From positions 186,001-250,000 of the forward strand of contig NZ_RAQM01000008.1 in NCBI RefSeq assembly GCF_003610735.1: a stretch of DNA of 64,000 nt, written 5' to 3'. Origin of the DNA: Tenacibaculum lutimaris. Lineage in GTDB: Bacteria; Bacteroidota; Bacteroidia; Flavobacteriales; Flavobacteriaceae. Shown one piece after another: positions 24,800 to 33,210 of this stretch (the first letter of the stretch is position 1; each line of letters begins with the position of its first letter). Position numbers and translations under genes: made by a program. Below the pieces are notes generated by a model. The model saw only the letters and a list, made by a program, of their open reading frames with translations. It had not been told where the DNA came from and searched no databases.

Positions 24800-25403
24800 A
24801 AACATCATTTTTGATTTTGGTGATGTATTCATCAATTTAGACAAAGAAGCAACATATAAGGAGCTTGCAAAATTAGGGGTTACAGAAATCTCTGAAGATA
24901 TGATGCAGCAATACTATCAGTACGAAATGGGTTTAATTTCTACGGATGATTTTATTGATTTTTTCTACAATAAATTCAATATTCCTAAAGAAAAACTAAT
25001 CTATTCATGGAATGCCATTTTGTTAGATTTCCCGAAGCATCGCTTAGATTTTTTGAAGAAACTTGCAGCAACGAATGATTATCGATTGTTTTTATTGAGT
25101 AACACCAACGATATGCATATTTCTTGGATTCAAAACGATTGGGGAGAAGAACTTTATAATGAATTTAAAAGTTATTTTGAACAGTTTTATTTATCGCATG
25201 AAATCAATCTAAGAAAACCAAATACTAACATTTTTGAGTTTGTTTTAAGCGAAAATAATTTACAGGCTTCTGAAACTATTTTTATAGATGACACCCAAGA
25301 AAACACCAATGCTGCACAAGAATTGGGTATTCATGTATGGAATAATTGTCCTAAAACAGAAGATGTGGTAAATTTATTAAAAAGAAAGGAGTTTATAGCG
25401 TGA
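24792..25403 (+). CDS. HAD-superfamily hydrolase (subfamily IA)
   Basis: A 203-residue phosphatase-like protein. Motif I is IIFDFGDVFINLD near the N-terminus (the first Asp of DFGD would be the nucleophile), motif II is LFLLSNTND (~residue 92-100), the lysine is in NLRKPNTNIFEF and motif IV is FIDDTQENTNAA. In the HAD-IA (YihX-like) group such enzymes dephosphorylate sugar phosphates or nucleotides. It overlaps ribD by 8 bp and the next gene by 4 bp. It may be a flavin-precursor phosphatase because of this position (inference). Confidence 0.88.
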   Translation: MIKNIIFDFGDVFINLDKEATYKELAKLGVTEISEDMMQQYYQYEMGLISTDDFIDFFYNKFNIPKEKLIYSWNAILLDFPKHRLDFLKKLAATNDYRLFLLSNTNDMHISWIQNDWGEELYNEFKSYFEQFYLSHEINLRKPNTNIFEFVLSENNLQASETIFIDDTQENTNAAQELGIHVWNNCPKTEDVVNLLKRKEFIA

Positions 25404-26263
25404 TATTCTTAATTTTCAGTGTTTTTATAACAAGTTTACTCTTTGTAATCTTTAAATTATTTGATGTTTACAAAGTAAATACATTTCAAGCCATTGTTTT
25501 AAACTATGCAGTAGCATTGTGCTTCGGATTTGTGCATTCAGAAATTTCACTTTCTGTAGCAGAAGTTCCACAACAACCTTGGTTTTTAGGAGCAACCATA
25601 CTAGGTTTTTTATTTATTACCGTATTTCTTGTTATGGGAATCACAGCTCAAAAAAATGGGCTTTCTGTTGCTTCTGTAGCAGGAAAAATGTCAGTAGTCA
25701 TCCCTGTTGTCTTAGGTGTTTTTCTTTATAATGAAAGTATTGGTTTTGTAAAAATTATTGGGATAATCCTGGCTTTAATAGCTGTTTATTTATCTTCTGC
25801 TAAAAGTGATACTGCTCCTGTTGAATTCAAAAACTTACTCTTTCCTTTATTACTTTTTCTAGGTTCTGGGAGTATTGATACTTTGTTGAAGTACACAGAA
25901 GACACTTATGTTTCTAAAGGAGCTGTACCTATGTTTTTATCCACCATTTTTGGTTGTGCCTTACTTTTTGGTGTTTTCTTTACTTTACTACAGTTTTTCA
26001 GTAAAAAAGTAAAGTTAGAATGGAAAACACTTATTGGAGGGATTGCCTTAGGAGTTCCTAACTATTATTCGATGGAATTTTTACTAAAAGCATTACAAAC
26101 AGAAGGACTCGAAAGCGCTACAATTTTCACCATTAATAATGTTTCGGTAGTAGTTTTAACAACCATGTTTGCCTTGTTGTTTTTTAAAGAAAAACTCGTT
26201 AAAAAGAATTGGATTGGTATTGGGCTTGCCATAATTAGTATTTTATTAGTAGTTTCGGCGTAA
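25400..26263 (+). CDS. EamA/DMT-family transporter
   Basis: A 287-residue inner-membrane protein with about ten hydrophobic helices in two similar halves, as in the drug/metabolite transporter superfamily. The start is GTG and overlaps the stop of the HAD gene by 4 bp (GTGA), while the next gene starts within its stop codon. Its substrate is unknown. The tight overlap with ribD and HAD suggests coupling, though a role in flavin transport is only a guess. Confidence 0.87.
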   Translation: MIFLIFSVFITSLLFVIFKLFDVYKVNTFQAIVLNYAVALCFGFVHSEISLSVAEVPQQPWFLGATILGFLFITVFLVMGITAQKNGLSVASVAGKMSVVIPVVLGVFLYNESIGFVKIIGIILALIAVYLSSAKSDTAPVEFKNLLFPLLLFLGSGSIDTLLKYTEDTYVSKGAVPMFLSTIFGCALLFGVFFTLLQFFSKKVKLEWKTLIGGIALGVPNYYSMEFLLKALQTEGLESATIFTINNVSVVVLTTMFALLFFKEKLVKKNWIGIGLAIISILLVVSA

Positions 26264-26880
26264 TGAATGAAGAAATAAAAGACACCTATAAAACCATAAC
26301 CAAACCTTCAGAAGAAACCTTGTTTAAAGACCGAAATAGCAAGTTTTTCGGGTATGCGTTTCCTGTTTTTTCTGAAGAGGATATTAAAGAACGATTAGAA
26401 GAACTTCGTAAACAACACCATACAGCTCGTCATCATTGTTATGCGTGGCAATTGGGAACCGAAAATATTCGTTTTCGTGCCAATGACGATGGTGAACCAA
26501 GTAACTCTGCGGGTCAGCCAATTTACGGACAAATACAAGCATTTGACGTAACCAATATCTTAATTGTTTCGGTTCGTTATTTCGGAGGAACCAAACTAGG
26601 AGTAGGAGGTTTGATAAATGCCTATCGAAGCTCTGCGCAACTAGCTTTAGAAGCTTCAGATATTATAGAAAAAACGATTGATATTCATTATAAGTTAAAG
26701 TTTGGCTATGATATGATGAATAAGGTACAGCGTATTATTAAAGAACGAAACTTAGATATTATTAATCAAAAGCTAGAATTAGACTGCGAATACATTATTT
26801 CTGTTCGTAAGAAAGAAGCTGAAAGTATTTTTGAGGTTTTTGATAACTTGTTTAAAGTAGAAATTAAGGAAGTGGAGTAG
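26263..26880 (+). CDS. YigZ/IMPACT family protein
   Basis: A 205-residue member of the YigZ (UPF0029/IMPACT) family. The N-terminal domain has the hallmark KDRNSKFFGYAFPV...HHTARHHCYAWQLG...DDGEPSNSAGQPIYGQ and FGGTKLGVGGLINAYRSSAQLAL blocks; the C-terminal DUF1949-type ferredoxin fold follows. Its biochemical function is not established; the eukaryotic relative IMPACT regulates Gcn2. The start codon overlaps the previous stop by one base. It ends the run from 23266. Confidence 0.93.
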   Translation: MNEEIKDTYKTITKPSEETLFKDRNSKFFGYAFPVFSEEDIKERLEELRKQHHTARHHCYAWQLGTENIRFRANDDGEPSNSAGQPIYGQIQAFDVTNILIVSVRYFGGTKLGVGGLINAYRSSAQLALEASDIIEKTIDIHYKLKFGYDMMNKVQRIIKERNLDIINQKLELDCEYIISVRKKEAESIFEVFDNLFKVEIKEVE

Positions 26881-26962
26881 TCTATTTTTTAAGTAAACGC
26901 ATTTTACAGTTTGATTTTAAGTAAATTAAAATTACTTTTATCTCAGATTTAACTTAAAAAAT

Positions 26963-27334
26963 ATGAAAATGAAAAAACTAGCCTTCGTTATATGCCTATT
27001 TATGTCTTTTCAACTTTTTTCGCAAGCACAAGCTGAAGTAACAAAAGAGAATATATGCAGAGGTGCAGCTATTAGTGTAGTAGCGAATGTAAAACCTTTT
27101 TTAGAAAATGGTATTCCTAAATCAGAGGTTTTACAAATGGGTAAAGAATTGGTAAAAGAAGTAATTAAAGATGCTCCTGCTAAAGCATACGATTTATTAA
27201 AAGCTAAAAAATCTCGAGACGAAGTTATAGAAATTCTTTATAACGACTTTATGAAGTTAGACGAAAAAACGGTGCTAAACTTTTTATTAAAGCCAGATAC
27301 TGATGATTTTGAGGATGAAGAAGATGATTATTAA
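26963..27334 (+). CDS. Small exported protein of unknown function
   Basis: A 123-residue protein with a signal peptide (MKMKKLAFVICLFMSFQLFSQAQA) and a helical mature part that ends in an acidic tail (DTDDFEDEEDDY). One cysteine is found near the start of the mature part, in NICRGAAISVV, but it does not form a lipobox. No family is recognised. It is monocistronic in appearance, since the gap after the yigZ-like gene is 82 bp. Confidence 0.7.
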   Translation: MKMKKLAFVICLFMSFQLFSQAQAEVTKENICRGAAISVVANVKPFLENGIPKSEVLQMGKELVKEVIKDAPAKAYDLLKAKKSRDEVIEILYNDFMKLDEKTVLNFLLKPDTDDFEDEEDDY

Positions 27335-27372
27335 CATTCTTAACCTTTAAAACGATAACTTCGCTATTGGGC

Positions 27373-27401
27373 GATATCTCATCATTAAAATGACGGATAT
27401 C
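27373..27401. repeat. Imperfect inverted repeat upstream of the two-gene cassette
   Basis: CGATATC...CATCATT and AATGAC.GGATATC form an imperfect 13-bp stem, 30 bp upstream of the TTG start at 27431. Confidence 0.4.
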
Positions 27402-27430
27402 TTAACCATTATCATTAATTTATAGAAACA

Positions 27431-27916
27431 TTGAACTACGAAATAAAAGACTATTCGGAATTGCAAGAATCATTAAATAAATTCAATATTAAATCTGATG
27501 GGTTACTTTGCTTCTTACCAGAAAATTTATTTGATACCGAAAACACAAAAAACTTTATTTACTCCGAAACAACGACAGACCTTAACAAGGCTTTAAAAAA
27601 TGAAAGCCAGAAAATAAATTATCTGACTAATGACAAACCTCTATTGCGTTCAAGAAAAAGTGCCGATTGGTTTGGACCAACTATTTTCATAGGGTACACG
27701 ATTTTAGTTGAAAATCCTCATTTAGTAGATATTTCAATGAGTCTACTTTCTAGTTATTTATACGACTTGTTCAAAGGAACAAGCGGGAATAAAAAAGTGA
27801 AGTTCGATATCGTAATCGGAAACGAGAAGAAAAAATCTTTTAAAAAAATATCATACGAAGGTAATGCCGAAGGTGTAAAGGAATTAAAAGATGTAATCAA
27901 AAATTTAAAAAAATGA
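27431..27916 (+). CDS. Unknown protein, first gene of a two-gene cassette
   Basis: A 161-residue protein that I do not recognise. The N-terminal third is acidic and polar. Residues ~80-115 (WFGPTIFIGYTILVENPHLVD, then SMSLLSSYLYDLFKG) are hydrophobic and may associate with a membrane. The end is rich in lysine (KKVKFDIVIGNEKKKSFKKIS). The start used is TTG at 27431, as no ATG precedes the first conserved-looking region; this start is uncertain. The stop overlaps the next start by 4 bp (ATGA), so the two proteins are translationally coupled and probably act together. Confidence 0.6.
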   Translation: MNYEIKDYSELQESLNKFNIKSDGLLCFLPENLFDTENTKNFIYSETTTDLNKALKNESQKINYLTNDKPLLRSRKSADWFGPTIFIGYTILVENPHLVDISMSLLSSYLYDLFKGTSGNKKVKFDIVIGNEKKKSFKKISYEGNAEGVKELKDVIKNLKK

Positions 27917-28572
27917 TTATACAAAATCCAGAAGTTAAGAATCTGCTCGATGAGTTTAATTTAATTGTAAAAAGAGCTGAGAATATTGCAATTTTTACGA
28001 GGGATATAGGTCTTCAAAAAGAAGAGATTGAAAAATTAGAAAATTTTAGCGAAAAGGCAGATAAACTAAAAAATACAAATAAAGACAAGTACTCAGAAGA
28101 TGAGCTAAACCTAGTATTATGTTTATTACTTAGTGCTAATGCACTGAGATTGGAAATCTCAATGATAGTCTGCTTAAAAAACAACGAAATGAACTTTGCT
28201 TGGGGACATTTAGTAGAAGCTCAAACTTTGGTTTCTGTTGTTGCCCGAAATCACCCTTTTTCCGATGGAGAGTACTTAAATGGCTTTAGTTCTAAATTGA
28301 ACTTATTTGAAAAATTATTTTTCCCTAGAATGATGTTCGCAAGTACAGGAGCAATAATTAAAAAAACAAGATGCAATATATGTGGGTTGGAATATGAAGA
28401 ATGCAACCATATGAAAGGTAGAATGTATTCAGGTGAATTATGCGTTAGAGAAATTCATGAGGCTGAATTAGAGGAGGTCTCTATGGTTGAAAATCCTGCA
28501 AATAAATTATGTCGACAATTACAAGTAGAATTTGATGGTAAAATGGTGGATACGTTTACTCTAGTTGAATAA
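27913..28572 (+). CDS. Unknown protein with a C-terminal Cys/His cluster, second gene of the cassette
   Basis: A 219-residue protein. The first 150 residues are helical with heptad-like leucines. Near residue 155 comes a compact metal-binding-looking motif, C-N-I-C-G-L-E-Y-E-E-C-N-H-M-K-G-R-M-Y-S-G-E-L-C, which gives C-x2-C, C-x-H and a further Cys. It is followed by AELEEVSMVENPANKLC. I recall similar C-x2-C-G...C-x-H-x-x-G...LEVSLV-x-x-P-A patterns in phage-related and other hypothetical proteins, but I cannot name a family. It is coupled to the previous gene by an ATGA overlap and is followed by a long hairpin region. Confidence 0.62.
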   Translation: MIIQNPEVKNLLDEFNLIVKRAENIAIFTRDIGLQKEEIEKLENFSEKADKLKNTNKDKYSEDELNLVLCLLLSANALRLEISMIVCLKNNEMNFAWGHLVEAQTLVSVVARNHPFSDGEYLNGFSSKLNLFEKLFFPRMMFASTGAIIKKTRCNICGLEYEECNHMKGRMYSGELCVREIHEAELEEVSMVENPANKLCRQLQVEFDGKMVDTFTLVE

Positions 28573-28811
28573 AACTAATGGCGACAAAACCTATAAACAA
28601 TACAGGCTTCGGGCTTAAACGAATGGTTTACCTATTTTTATTGAGTCCGCAAAATCTTTTGGATTTTGCTCTGGACAGGTAAAAATAAATCAAAACAAAA
28701 AGATTTCGCTATATGCGTGACGGTAAGCAAACGCTAGTTTACTCCCTTACTTTTCATAGCTAAACCAATAGCAAAACATCTTCATAACTCGCTAAAAACC
28801 AAAACATTTTA
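28573..28811. repeat. Cassette-end-like region with a long imperfect hairpin
   Basis: This non-coding stretch follows the two-gene cassette. Its core (28633-28687) is an imperfect hairpin: TATTTTTA, GTCC and GCAAAATC on the left pair with GATTTTGC, GGAC and TAAAAATA on the right, with small mismatched loops between the blocks. Further on, GCTAAACCAATAGCAAAACATC and similar GCTA-rich text resembles, from memory, a sequence often found after cassette-like genes in Bacteroidota genomes. I see no integrase and no classical attC core site. Confidence 0.45.
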
Positions 28812-28832
28812 GGTTACTTCAAGAATTATTCG

Positions 28833-28840
28833 TAAATTTG
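28833..28840 (+). promoter_or_regulatory. -7 promoter element of rpsA, long leader
   Basis: TAAATTTG matches TAnnTTTG and would give a 5' leader of about 115 nt before rpsA. A long leader is consistent with translational control of S1, but I see no clear structure. Confidence 0.5.
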
Positions 28841-28961
28841 CACGCCTTTTTACGAGTACAGATTTAAAAAAGGTTTAAAATTATATTTATTAAGTTTAAT
28901 TTCTCTTGGCGTTAGTATCGTTAAAAATCTGGTTAACAAAAAGATACAAATAATTTTCAGA

Positions 28962-30713
28962 ATGTCTGAAACAAAAGTAAACCCACAAGAATTTTTAGCT
29001 GACTTTGATTGGCACAAGTACGAACAAGGTATTGAAGCTGTAGATGAGGCTAAATTAAAAGAATTTGAAACTGCGTTAGAAGGAACTGTAGGTTTCGTTA
29101 ACGAACGTGACGTAATTGAAGGTGAAGTAGTACGTATTACTGATCGTGATGCTATTATCGACATCAACTCTAAATCAGAAGGAGTAATTTCGTTAAACGA
29201 GTTCCGTTATAACCCAAATTTAGCAGTGGGTGACAAAGTAGAAGTATTAGTTGACAAAAGAGAAGATTCATCTGGTCAATTAGTATTATCTCACAAAAAA
29301 GCACGTGTAATCAAAGCTTGGGATCGTGTTAACAACGCACACGAAACTGGTGAAATCGTTAACGGTTTTGTTAAGTGTAGAACTCGTGGAGGTATGATCG
29401 TTGATGTATTTGGTATTGAAGCTTTCTTACCAGGTTCTCAAATCGATGTGAAGCCTATCCGTGACTACGATCAATACGTAGAGAAAACTATGGAATTCAA
29501 AGTTGTTAAAATCAACCACGAATTTAAAAACGTAGTAGTATCTCACAAAGCGTTAATCGAAGCTGATTTAGAAGATCAAAAACGTGAAATTATCGGTCAA
29601 TTAGAAAAAGGACAAGTATTAGAAGGAGTTGTTAAAAACGTAACTTCTTACGGTGTATTTGTTGACTTAGGAGGTGTTGACGGATTAATTCACATTACTG
29701 ATTTATCTTGGTCTCGTATCAACCACCCGAACGAAGTTGTTGAATTAGATCAAAAATTAAACGTTGTAATCTTAGACTTTGACGATAACAAGTCTAGAAT
29801 TCAATTAGGTTTAAAACAATTATCTGCTCACCCATGGGAAGCTTTAAACTCTGACTTAAAAGTTGGTGATAAAGTAAAAGGTAAAGTAGTTGTTTTAGCT
29901 GATTATGGTGCATTTGTAGAGGTTGAAGAAGGAGTAGAAGGATTAATCCACGTTTCTGAAATGTCATGGTCAACTCACTTACGTTCTGCGCAAGATTTCG
30001 TAAAAGTTGGTGATGAAGTAGAAGCTCAAATCTTAACATTAGACCGCGAAGAGCGTAAAATGTCTTTAGGTATGAAGCAATTACACCCAGATCCTTGGAC
30101 TGATATTACTACTAAGTATCCTGTAGGTTCTACACATACTGGTACTGTACGTAACTACACTAACTTTGGTGTATTCGTAGAGTTAGAAGAAGGTATCGAC
30201 GGATTAGTATATATCTCTGATTTATCTTGGACTAAGAAAATTAAGCACCCATCAGATTTCGTAACTGTTGGTGATAAATTAGAAGTACAAGTATTAGAAT
30301 TAGACGTAGAAAACCGTAAGTTAAACTTAGGTCACAAGCAAACTCAAGATAACCCTTGGGATGCTCACGAAGCTACATATGCTATCGGATCTATGCACGA
30401 AGGTACTATTAAAGAGAAAAATGATAAAGGTGCAACTGTAGTATTTGCTGACGGAATTGAAGCTTTCGCTCCAACTCGTTTCTTAGAAAAAGAAGACGGT
30501 AGTAAATTAGCTAAAGGTGATGCTGCTCAATTCCAAGTAACTGAGTTCAGTAAAGAGTACCGTAGAATCGTTGTTTCTCACACTTCTATCTTTAGAGAAG
30601 AAGAACAAAAGAACATTAAAGCTGCTGCTGCTAAAGCTCAAGAAGTAGAAAAAACTACTTTAGGAGACATCGGTGGATTAGCTGAATTAAAGAAGAAAAT
30701 GGAAGGAAAATAA
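28962..30713 (+). CDS. rpsA: 30S ribosomal protein S1
   Basis: A 583-residue protein built of consecutive S1 RNA-binding domains. Repeats of the type G-x-V-x-x-x-x-x-x-G-x-F-V-x-L/V...G-L-I-H-I/V-S-x-(M/L)-S-W recur (for example GVFVDLGGVDGLIHITDLSW, GAFVEVEEGVEGLIHVSEMS, GVFVELEEGIDGLVYISDLS). S1 delivers mRNA to the 30S subunit, an important task in a group that lacks Shine-Dalgarno sequences. The codon usage is visibly biased, with many AAC/TTC/GTA/CGT codons, as expected for a highly expressed gene. The length is within the Bacteroidota range. Confidence 0.96.
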   Translation: MSETKVNPQEFLADFDWHKYEQGIEAVDEAKLKEFETALEGTVGFVNERDVIEGEVVRITDRDAIIDINSKSEGVISLNEFRYNPNLAVGDKVEVLVDKREDSSGQLVLSHKKARVIKAWDRVNNAHETGEIVNGFVKCRTRGGMIVDVFGIEAFLPGSQIDVKPIRDYDQYVEKTMEFKVVKINHEFKNVVVSHKALIEADLEDQKREIIGQLEKGQVLEGVVKNVTSYGVFVDLGGVDGLIHITDLSWSRINHPNEVVELDQKLNVVILDFDDNKSRIQLGLKQLSAHPWEALNSDLKVGDKVKGKVVVLADYGAFVEVEEGVEGLIHVSEMSWSTHLRSAQDFVKVGDEVEAQILTLDREERKMSLGMKQLHPDPWTDITTKYPVGSTHTGTVRNYTNFGVFVELEEGIDGLVYISDLSWTKKIKHPSDFVTVGDKLEVQVLELDVENRKLNLGHKQTQDNPWDAHEATYAIGSMHEGTIKEKNDKGATVVFADGIEAFAPTRFLEKEDGSKLAKGDAAQFQVTEFSKEYRRIVVSHTSIFREEEQKNIKAAAAKAQEVEKTTLGDIGGLAELKKKMEGK

Positions 30714-30735
30714 TCCAACCTACTTCTTAAAAAAG

Positions 30736-30772
30736 ATAAACCGTTAAGCTGAAAAGTTTAACGGTTTTTTTA
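30736..30772 (+). terminator. Intrinsic terminator of rpsA
   Basis: AACCGTTAA / TTAACGGTT stem with a long T-tract, about 25 nt after the rpsA stop codon. Confidence 0.85.
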
Positions 30773-30780
30773 TTTTTTAT

Positions 30781-30798
30781 ATGTAACAAATGTTACAT
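30781..30798. promoter_or_regulatory. 18-bp perfect palindrome upstream of glmM (candidate operator)
   Basis: ATGTAACA-AA-TGTTACAT is an inverted repeat with 8-bp arms, centred about 50 bp upstream of the glmM -7 element. The bound protein is unknown. Confidence 0.5.
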
Positions 30799-30839
30799 TT
30801 AAAGCTTCTTAGTTTTAAGGCTCTTTTCTTAAATAACTT

Positions 30840-30847
30840 TATATTTG
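30840..30847 (+). promoter_or_regulatory. -7 promoter element of glmM
   Basis: TATATTTG matches TAnnTTTG, 19 nt before the ATG at 30867. Confidence 0.6.
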
Positions 30848-30866
30848 TTGCCTAATAAAAATAAAT

Positions 30867-32261
30867 ATGACACTTATTAAATCTATATCAGGTATTAGAG
30901 GTACCATAGGCGGAAATACAGGTGATAATTTAACTCCGATTGATGCGGTAAAATTTGCAGCAGCTTACGGAACATTTATTAAAAAGAAAAACGCTGAAAA
31001 AGAAAAAATAACAATCATTATAGGAAGAGATGCTCGTATTTCGGGTAAAATGATAAGCAATTTAGTAGCCAATACTTTAGTTGGATTAGGGATTGACGTG
31101 ATCGACCTTGGCTTATCAACTACACCAACTGTAGAAGTAGCTGTTCCTTTAGAAAAAGCTGATGGAGGTATTATTTTAACAGCATCCCACAATCCAAAGC
31201 AGTGGAATGCATTAAAGTTATTAAATGAAAAAGGAGAATTTTTAAATGGTGAAGATGGAGCTGAGATTTTAAAAATTGCTGAAAACGATGCAACTATTGA
31301 GTTTGCTGAAGTAGATGATTTAGGTTCATACAGAAAAAAGAAAAACTATATTAAGAAACATATCAAAGAAGTTTTAAAACTTAATTTAGTTGATACAAAA
31401 GCTATTAAAAAAGCAAAATTTAAAGTAGTTGTTGATGGTGTTAATTCTACAGGAGGAATCGCAATACCTGCCTTGTTAAAAGAGTTAGGTGTTAAGTGTA
31501 TTGAATTATACTGTGAACCTAACGGACACTTTCCACACAACCCAGAGCCTTTAAAAGAACACTTAACAGATATTTCTGAATTGGTTGTAAAGAAAAAAGC
31601 TGATTTAGGTATTGTTGTCGATCCAGATGTAGATCGTTTAGCATTAATTTCTGAAGATGGTTCTATGTTTGGAGAAGAATATACCTTAGTTGCTTGTGCC
31701 GACTATGTGTTAGGTCAATTAGGAGGTGGTAATACCGTTTCTAACCTATCATCTTCAAGAGCATTACGTGATGTTACTGAAAAACATGGCGGAACTTATA
31801 CTGCAAGTGCAGTAGGAGAGGTGAACGTAGTGCAAATGATGAAAGATACCAACACCGTTATTGGTGGAGAAGGAAATGGTGGAATTATTTATCCAGAATC
31901 TCATTACGGTCGTGACTCTCTAGTTGGAGTTGCACTATTCTTATCACATTTAGCACATAAAAAAATGTCTTGTAAAGAGCTTAGAGATTCATATCCTAGT
32001 TACTTTATGAGTAAAAATAAAATCCAGTTAACACCACAAATTGATGTTGATAAGATTTTAGAAACTATGGCTAACAACTATAAAAATGAAGATGTTAATA
32101 CCATTGATGGTGTTAAGATTGATTTTGATAATGAATGGGTACACTTACGTAAATCAAATACAGAACCTATCATTAGAATTTATACAGAAAGCACCAGTCA
32201 AGAGAAAGCAGACTCTTTAGCTGAAAGAATTATCACTGAAATAGAACAAATAATAAAATAA
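30867..32261 (+). CDS. glmM: Phosphoglucosamine mutase
   Basis: A 464-residue alpha-D-phosphohexomutase that interconverts glucosamine-6-phosphate and glucosamine-1-phosphate for peptidoglycan and LPS precursors. The phosphoserine loop is GIILTASHNPKQWNALK (~residue 98-114), the Mg2+ loop is GIVVDPDVDRLALI (~248), the sugar loop is GGEGNGG (~330) and the phosphate-binding end is LRKSNTEPIIRIYTES (~428). The sequence type could also be a phosphomannomutase. It is followed 4 bp later by the barrel gene at 32266. Confidence 0.9.
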   Translation: MTLIKSISGIRGTIGGNTGDNLTPIDAVKFAAAYGTFIKKKNAEKEKITIIIGRDARISGKMISNLVANTLVGLGIDVIDLGLSTTPTVEVAVPLEKADGGIILTASHNPKQWNALKLLNEKGEFLNGEDGAEILKIAENDATIEFAEVDDLGSYRKKKNYIKKHIKEVLKLNLVDTKAIKKAKFKVVVDGVNSTGGIAIPALLKELGVKCIELYCEPNGHFPHNPEPLKEHLTDISELVVKKKADLGIVVDPDVDRLALISEDGSMFGEEYTLVACADYVLGQLGGGNTVSNLSSSRALRDVTEKHGGTYTASAVGEVNVVQMMKDTNTVIGGEGNGGIIYPESHYGRDSLVGVALFLSHLAHKKMSCKELRDSYPSYFMSKNKIQLTPQIDVDKILETMANNYKNEDVNTIDGVKIDFDNEWVHLRKSNTEPIIRIYTESTSQEKADSLAERIITEIEQIIK

Positions 32262-32265
32262 ACCC

Positions 32266-33111
32266 TTGAAATTAAAAATAGTAAGTTTATTGATGCTGAT
32301 TGCTTCAGTATCAATAGTAGCGCAGGAGAAAAACGAAGAAGTTATTCAAAAGAAAAAAGTAACTAATAAAGGAAAATTCTTCGTTTACTGGGGATGGAAC
32401 TGGGCTAGTTATTCTAACTCAGATATCCGATTTAAAGGAGAAAATTACGATTTTACCCTATATAACGTAAAAGCAAGAGATAGACAAACAAAGTTTTCAT
32501 TTAACGATTATTTCAATCCTGGGAGAGTAACTATACCTCAAACAAATTATAGAATTGGTTATTTCTTTAAAGAAAACTATACTGTTTCTATCGGTGTAGA
32601 TCACATGAAATATGTAATGATTGGAGATCAAGATGTCAGAATTAATGGTAATATTAATATTGGTAATACTAAATATGACGGGACGTATAATAATGAAACT
32701 ATCAATTTAGCTGCTGACTTTTTACGTTTCGAGCATACAGATGGTTTAAATTATGTAAATGTGGAAGTAAAACGTTTTGACGATATAAGCCATTGGTTTG
32801 GTTTAAACTTAGAAAACTTACAGATTAATGTAACTGAAGGAGTTGGCCTTGGTGTTTTATACCCAAGAACAAACACTACTTTGTTAGGTATGGAAAGACA
32901 CGATGATTTTCACTTATCTGGTTACGGAGCCTCAATAGTAGGTGGTTTAAATATAACTTTCTTAAAACATTTCTTTGTTCAAGCAGATTTAAAAGGAGGT
33001 TATATTTATATGCCAGATGTTAGGACAACTAAGTTTTCTTCAGATTCTGCATCACAAAGTTTTTATTTTTTACAAAATACAATCTTAATAGGTGGTAAAT
33101 TTAGGCTTTAA
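32266..33111 (+). CDS. Exported outer-membrane-like protein
   Basis: A 281-residue protein with a signal peptide (MKLKIVSLLMLIASVSIVAQ) and strand-rich mature part (FFVYWGWNWASYSNSDIRFKG, RIGYFFKENYTVSIGVDHMKY, and the end FLQNTILIGGKFRL). It is probably an outer-membrane barrel. The start is TTG at 32266, which is needed for the signal peptide; no ATG gives it. The gap to glmM is only 4 bp, so they are co-transcribed. The function is unknown. Confidence 0.75.
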   Translation: MKLKIVSLLMLIASVSIVAQEKNEEVIQKKKVTNKGKFFVYWGWNWASYSNSDIRFKGENYDFTLYNVKARDRQTKFSFNDYFNPGRVTIPQTNYRIGYFFKENYTVSIGVDHMKYVMIGDQDVRINGNINIGNTKYDGTYNNETINLAADFLRFEHTDGLNYVNVEVKRFDDISHWFGLNLENLQINVTEGVGLGVLYPRTNTTLLGMERHDDFHLSGYGASIVGGLNITFLKHFFVQADLKGGYIYMPDVRTTKFSSDSASQSFYFLQNTILIGGKFRL

Positions 33112-33210
33112 TAACAAAATGTTATAAATACGTTAATATTATAATTATTTTAGGCTACCTAGTAGCATACTAGTAATTTTATCACCCAACAAACAACACA
33201 GATTATAATT

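Noticed and set aside
27355..28794. Short direct repeat ATAACT(T)CGCTA at 27355-27366 and 28784-28794 flanking the cassette
   Set aside because: Only 11 of 12 bases agree in AT-rich DNA, too little to call boundary repeats without comparing an empty site.
29794..30039. Open frame antisense to rpsA
   Set aside because: It is a product of the strongly biased rpsA codons on the opposite strand; it has no promoter and is low in complexity (leucine/histidine).
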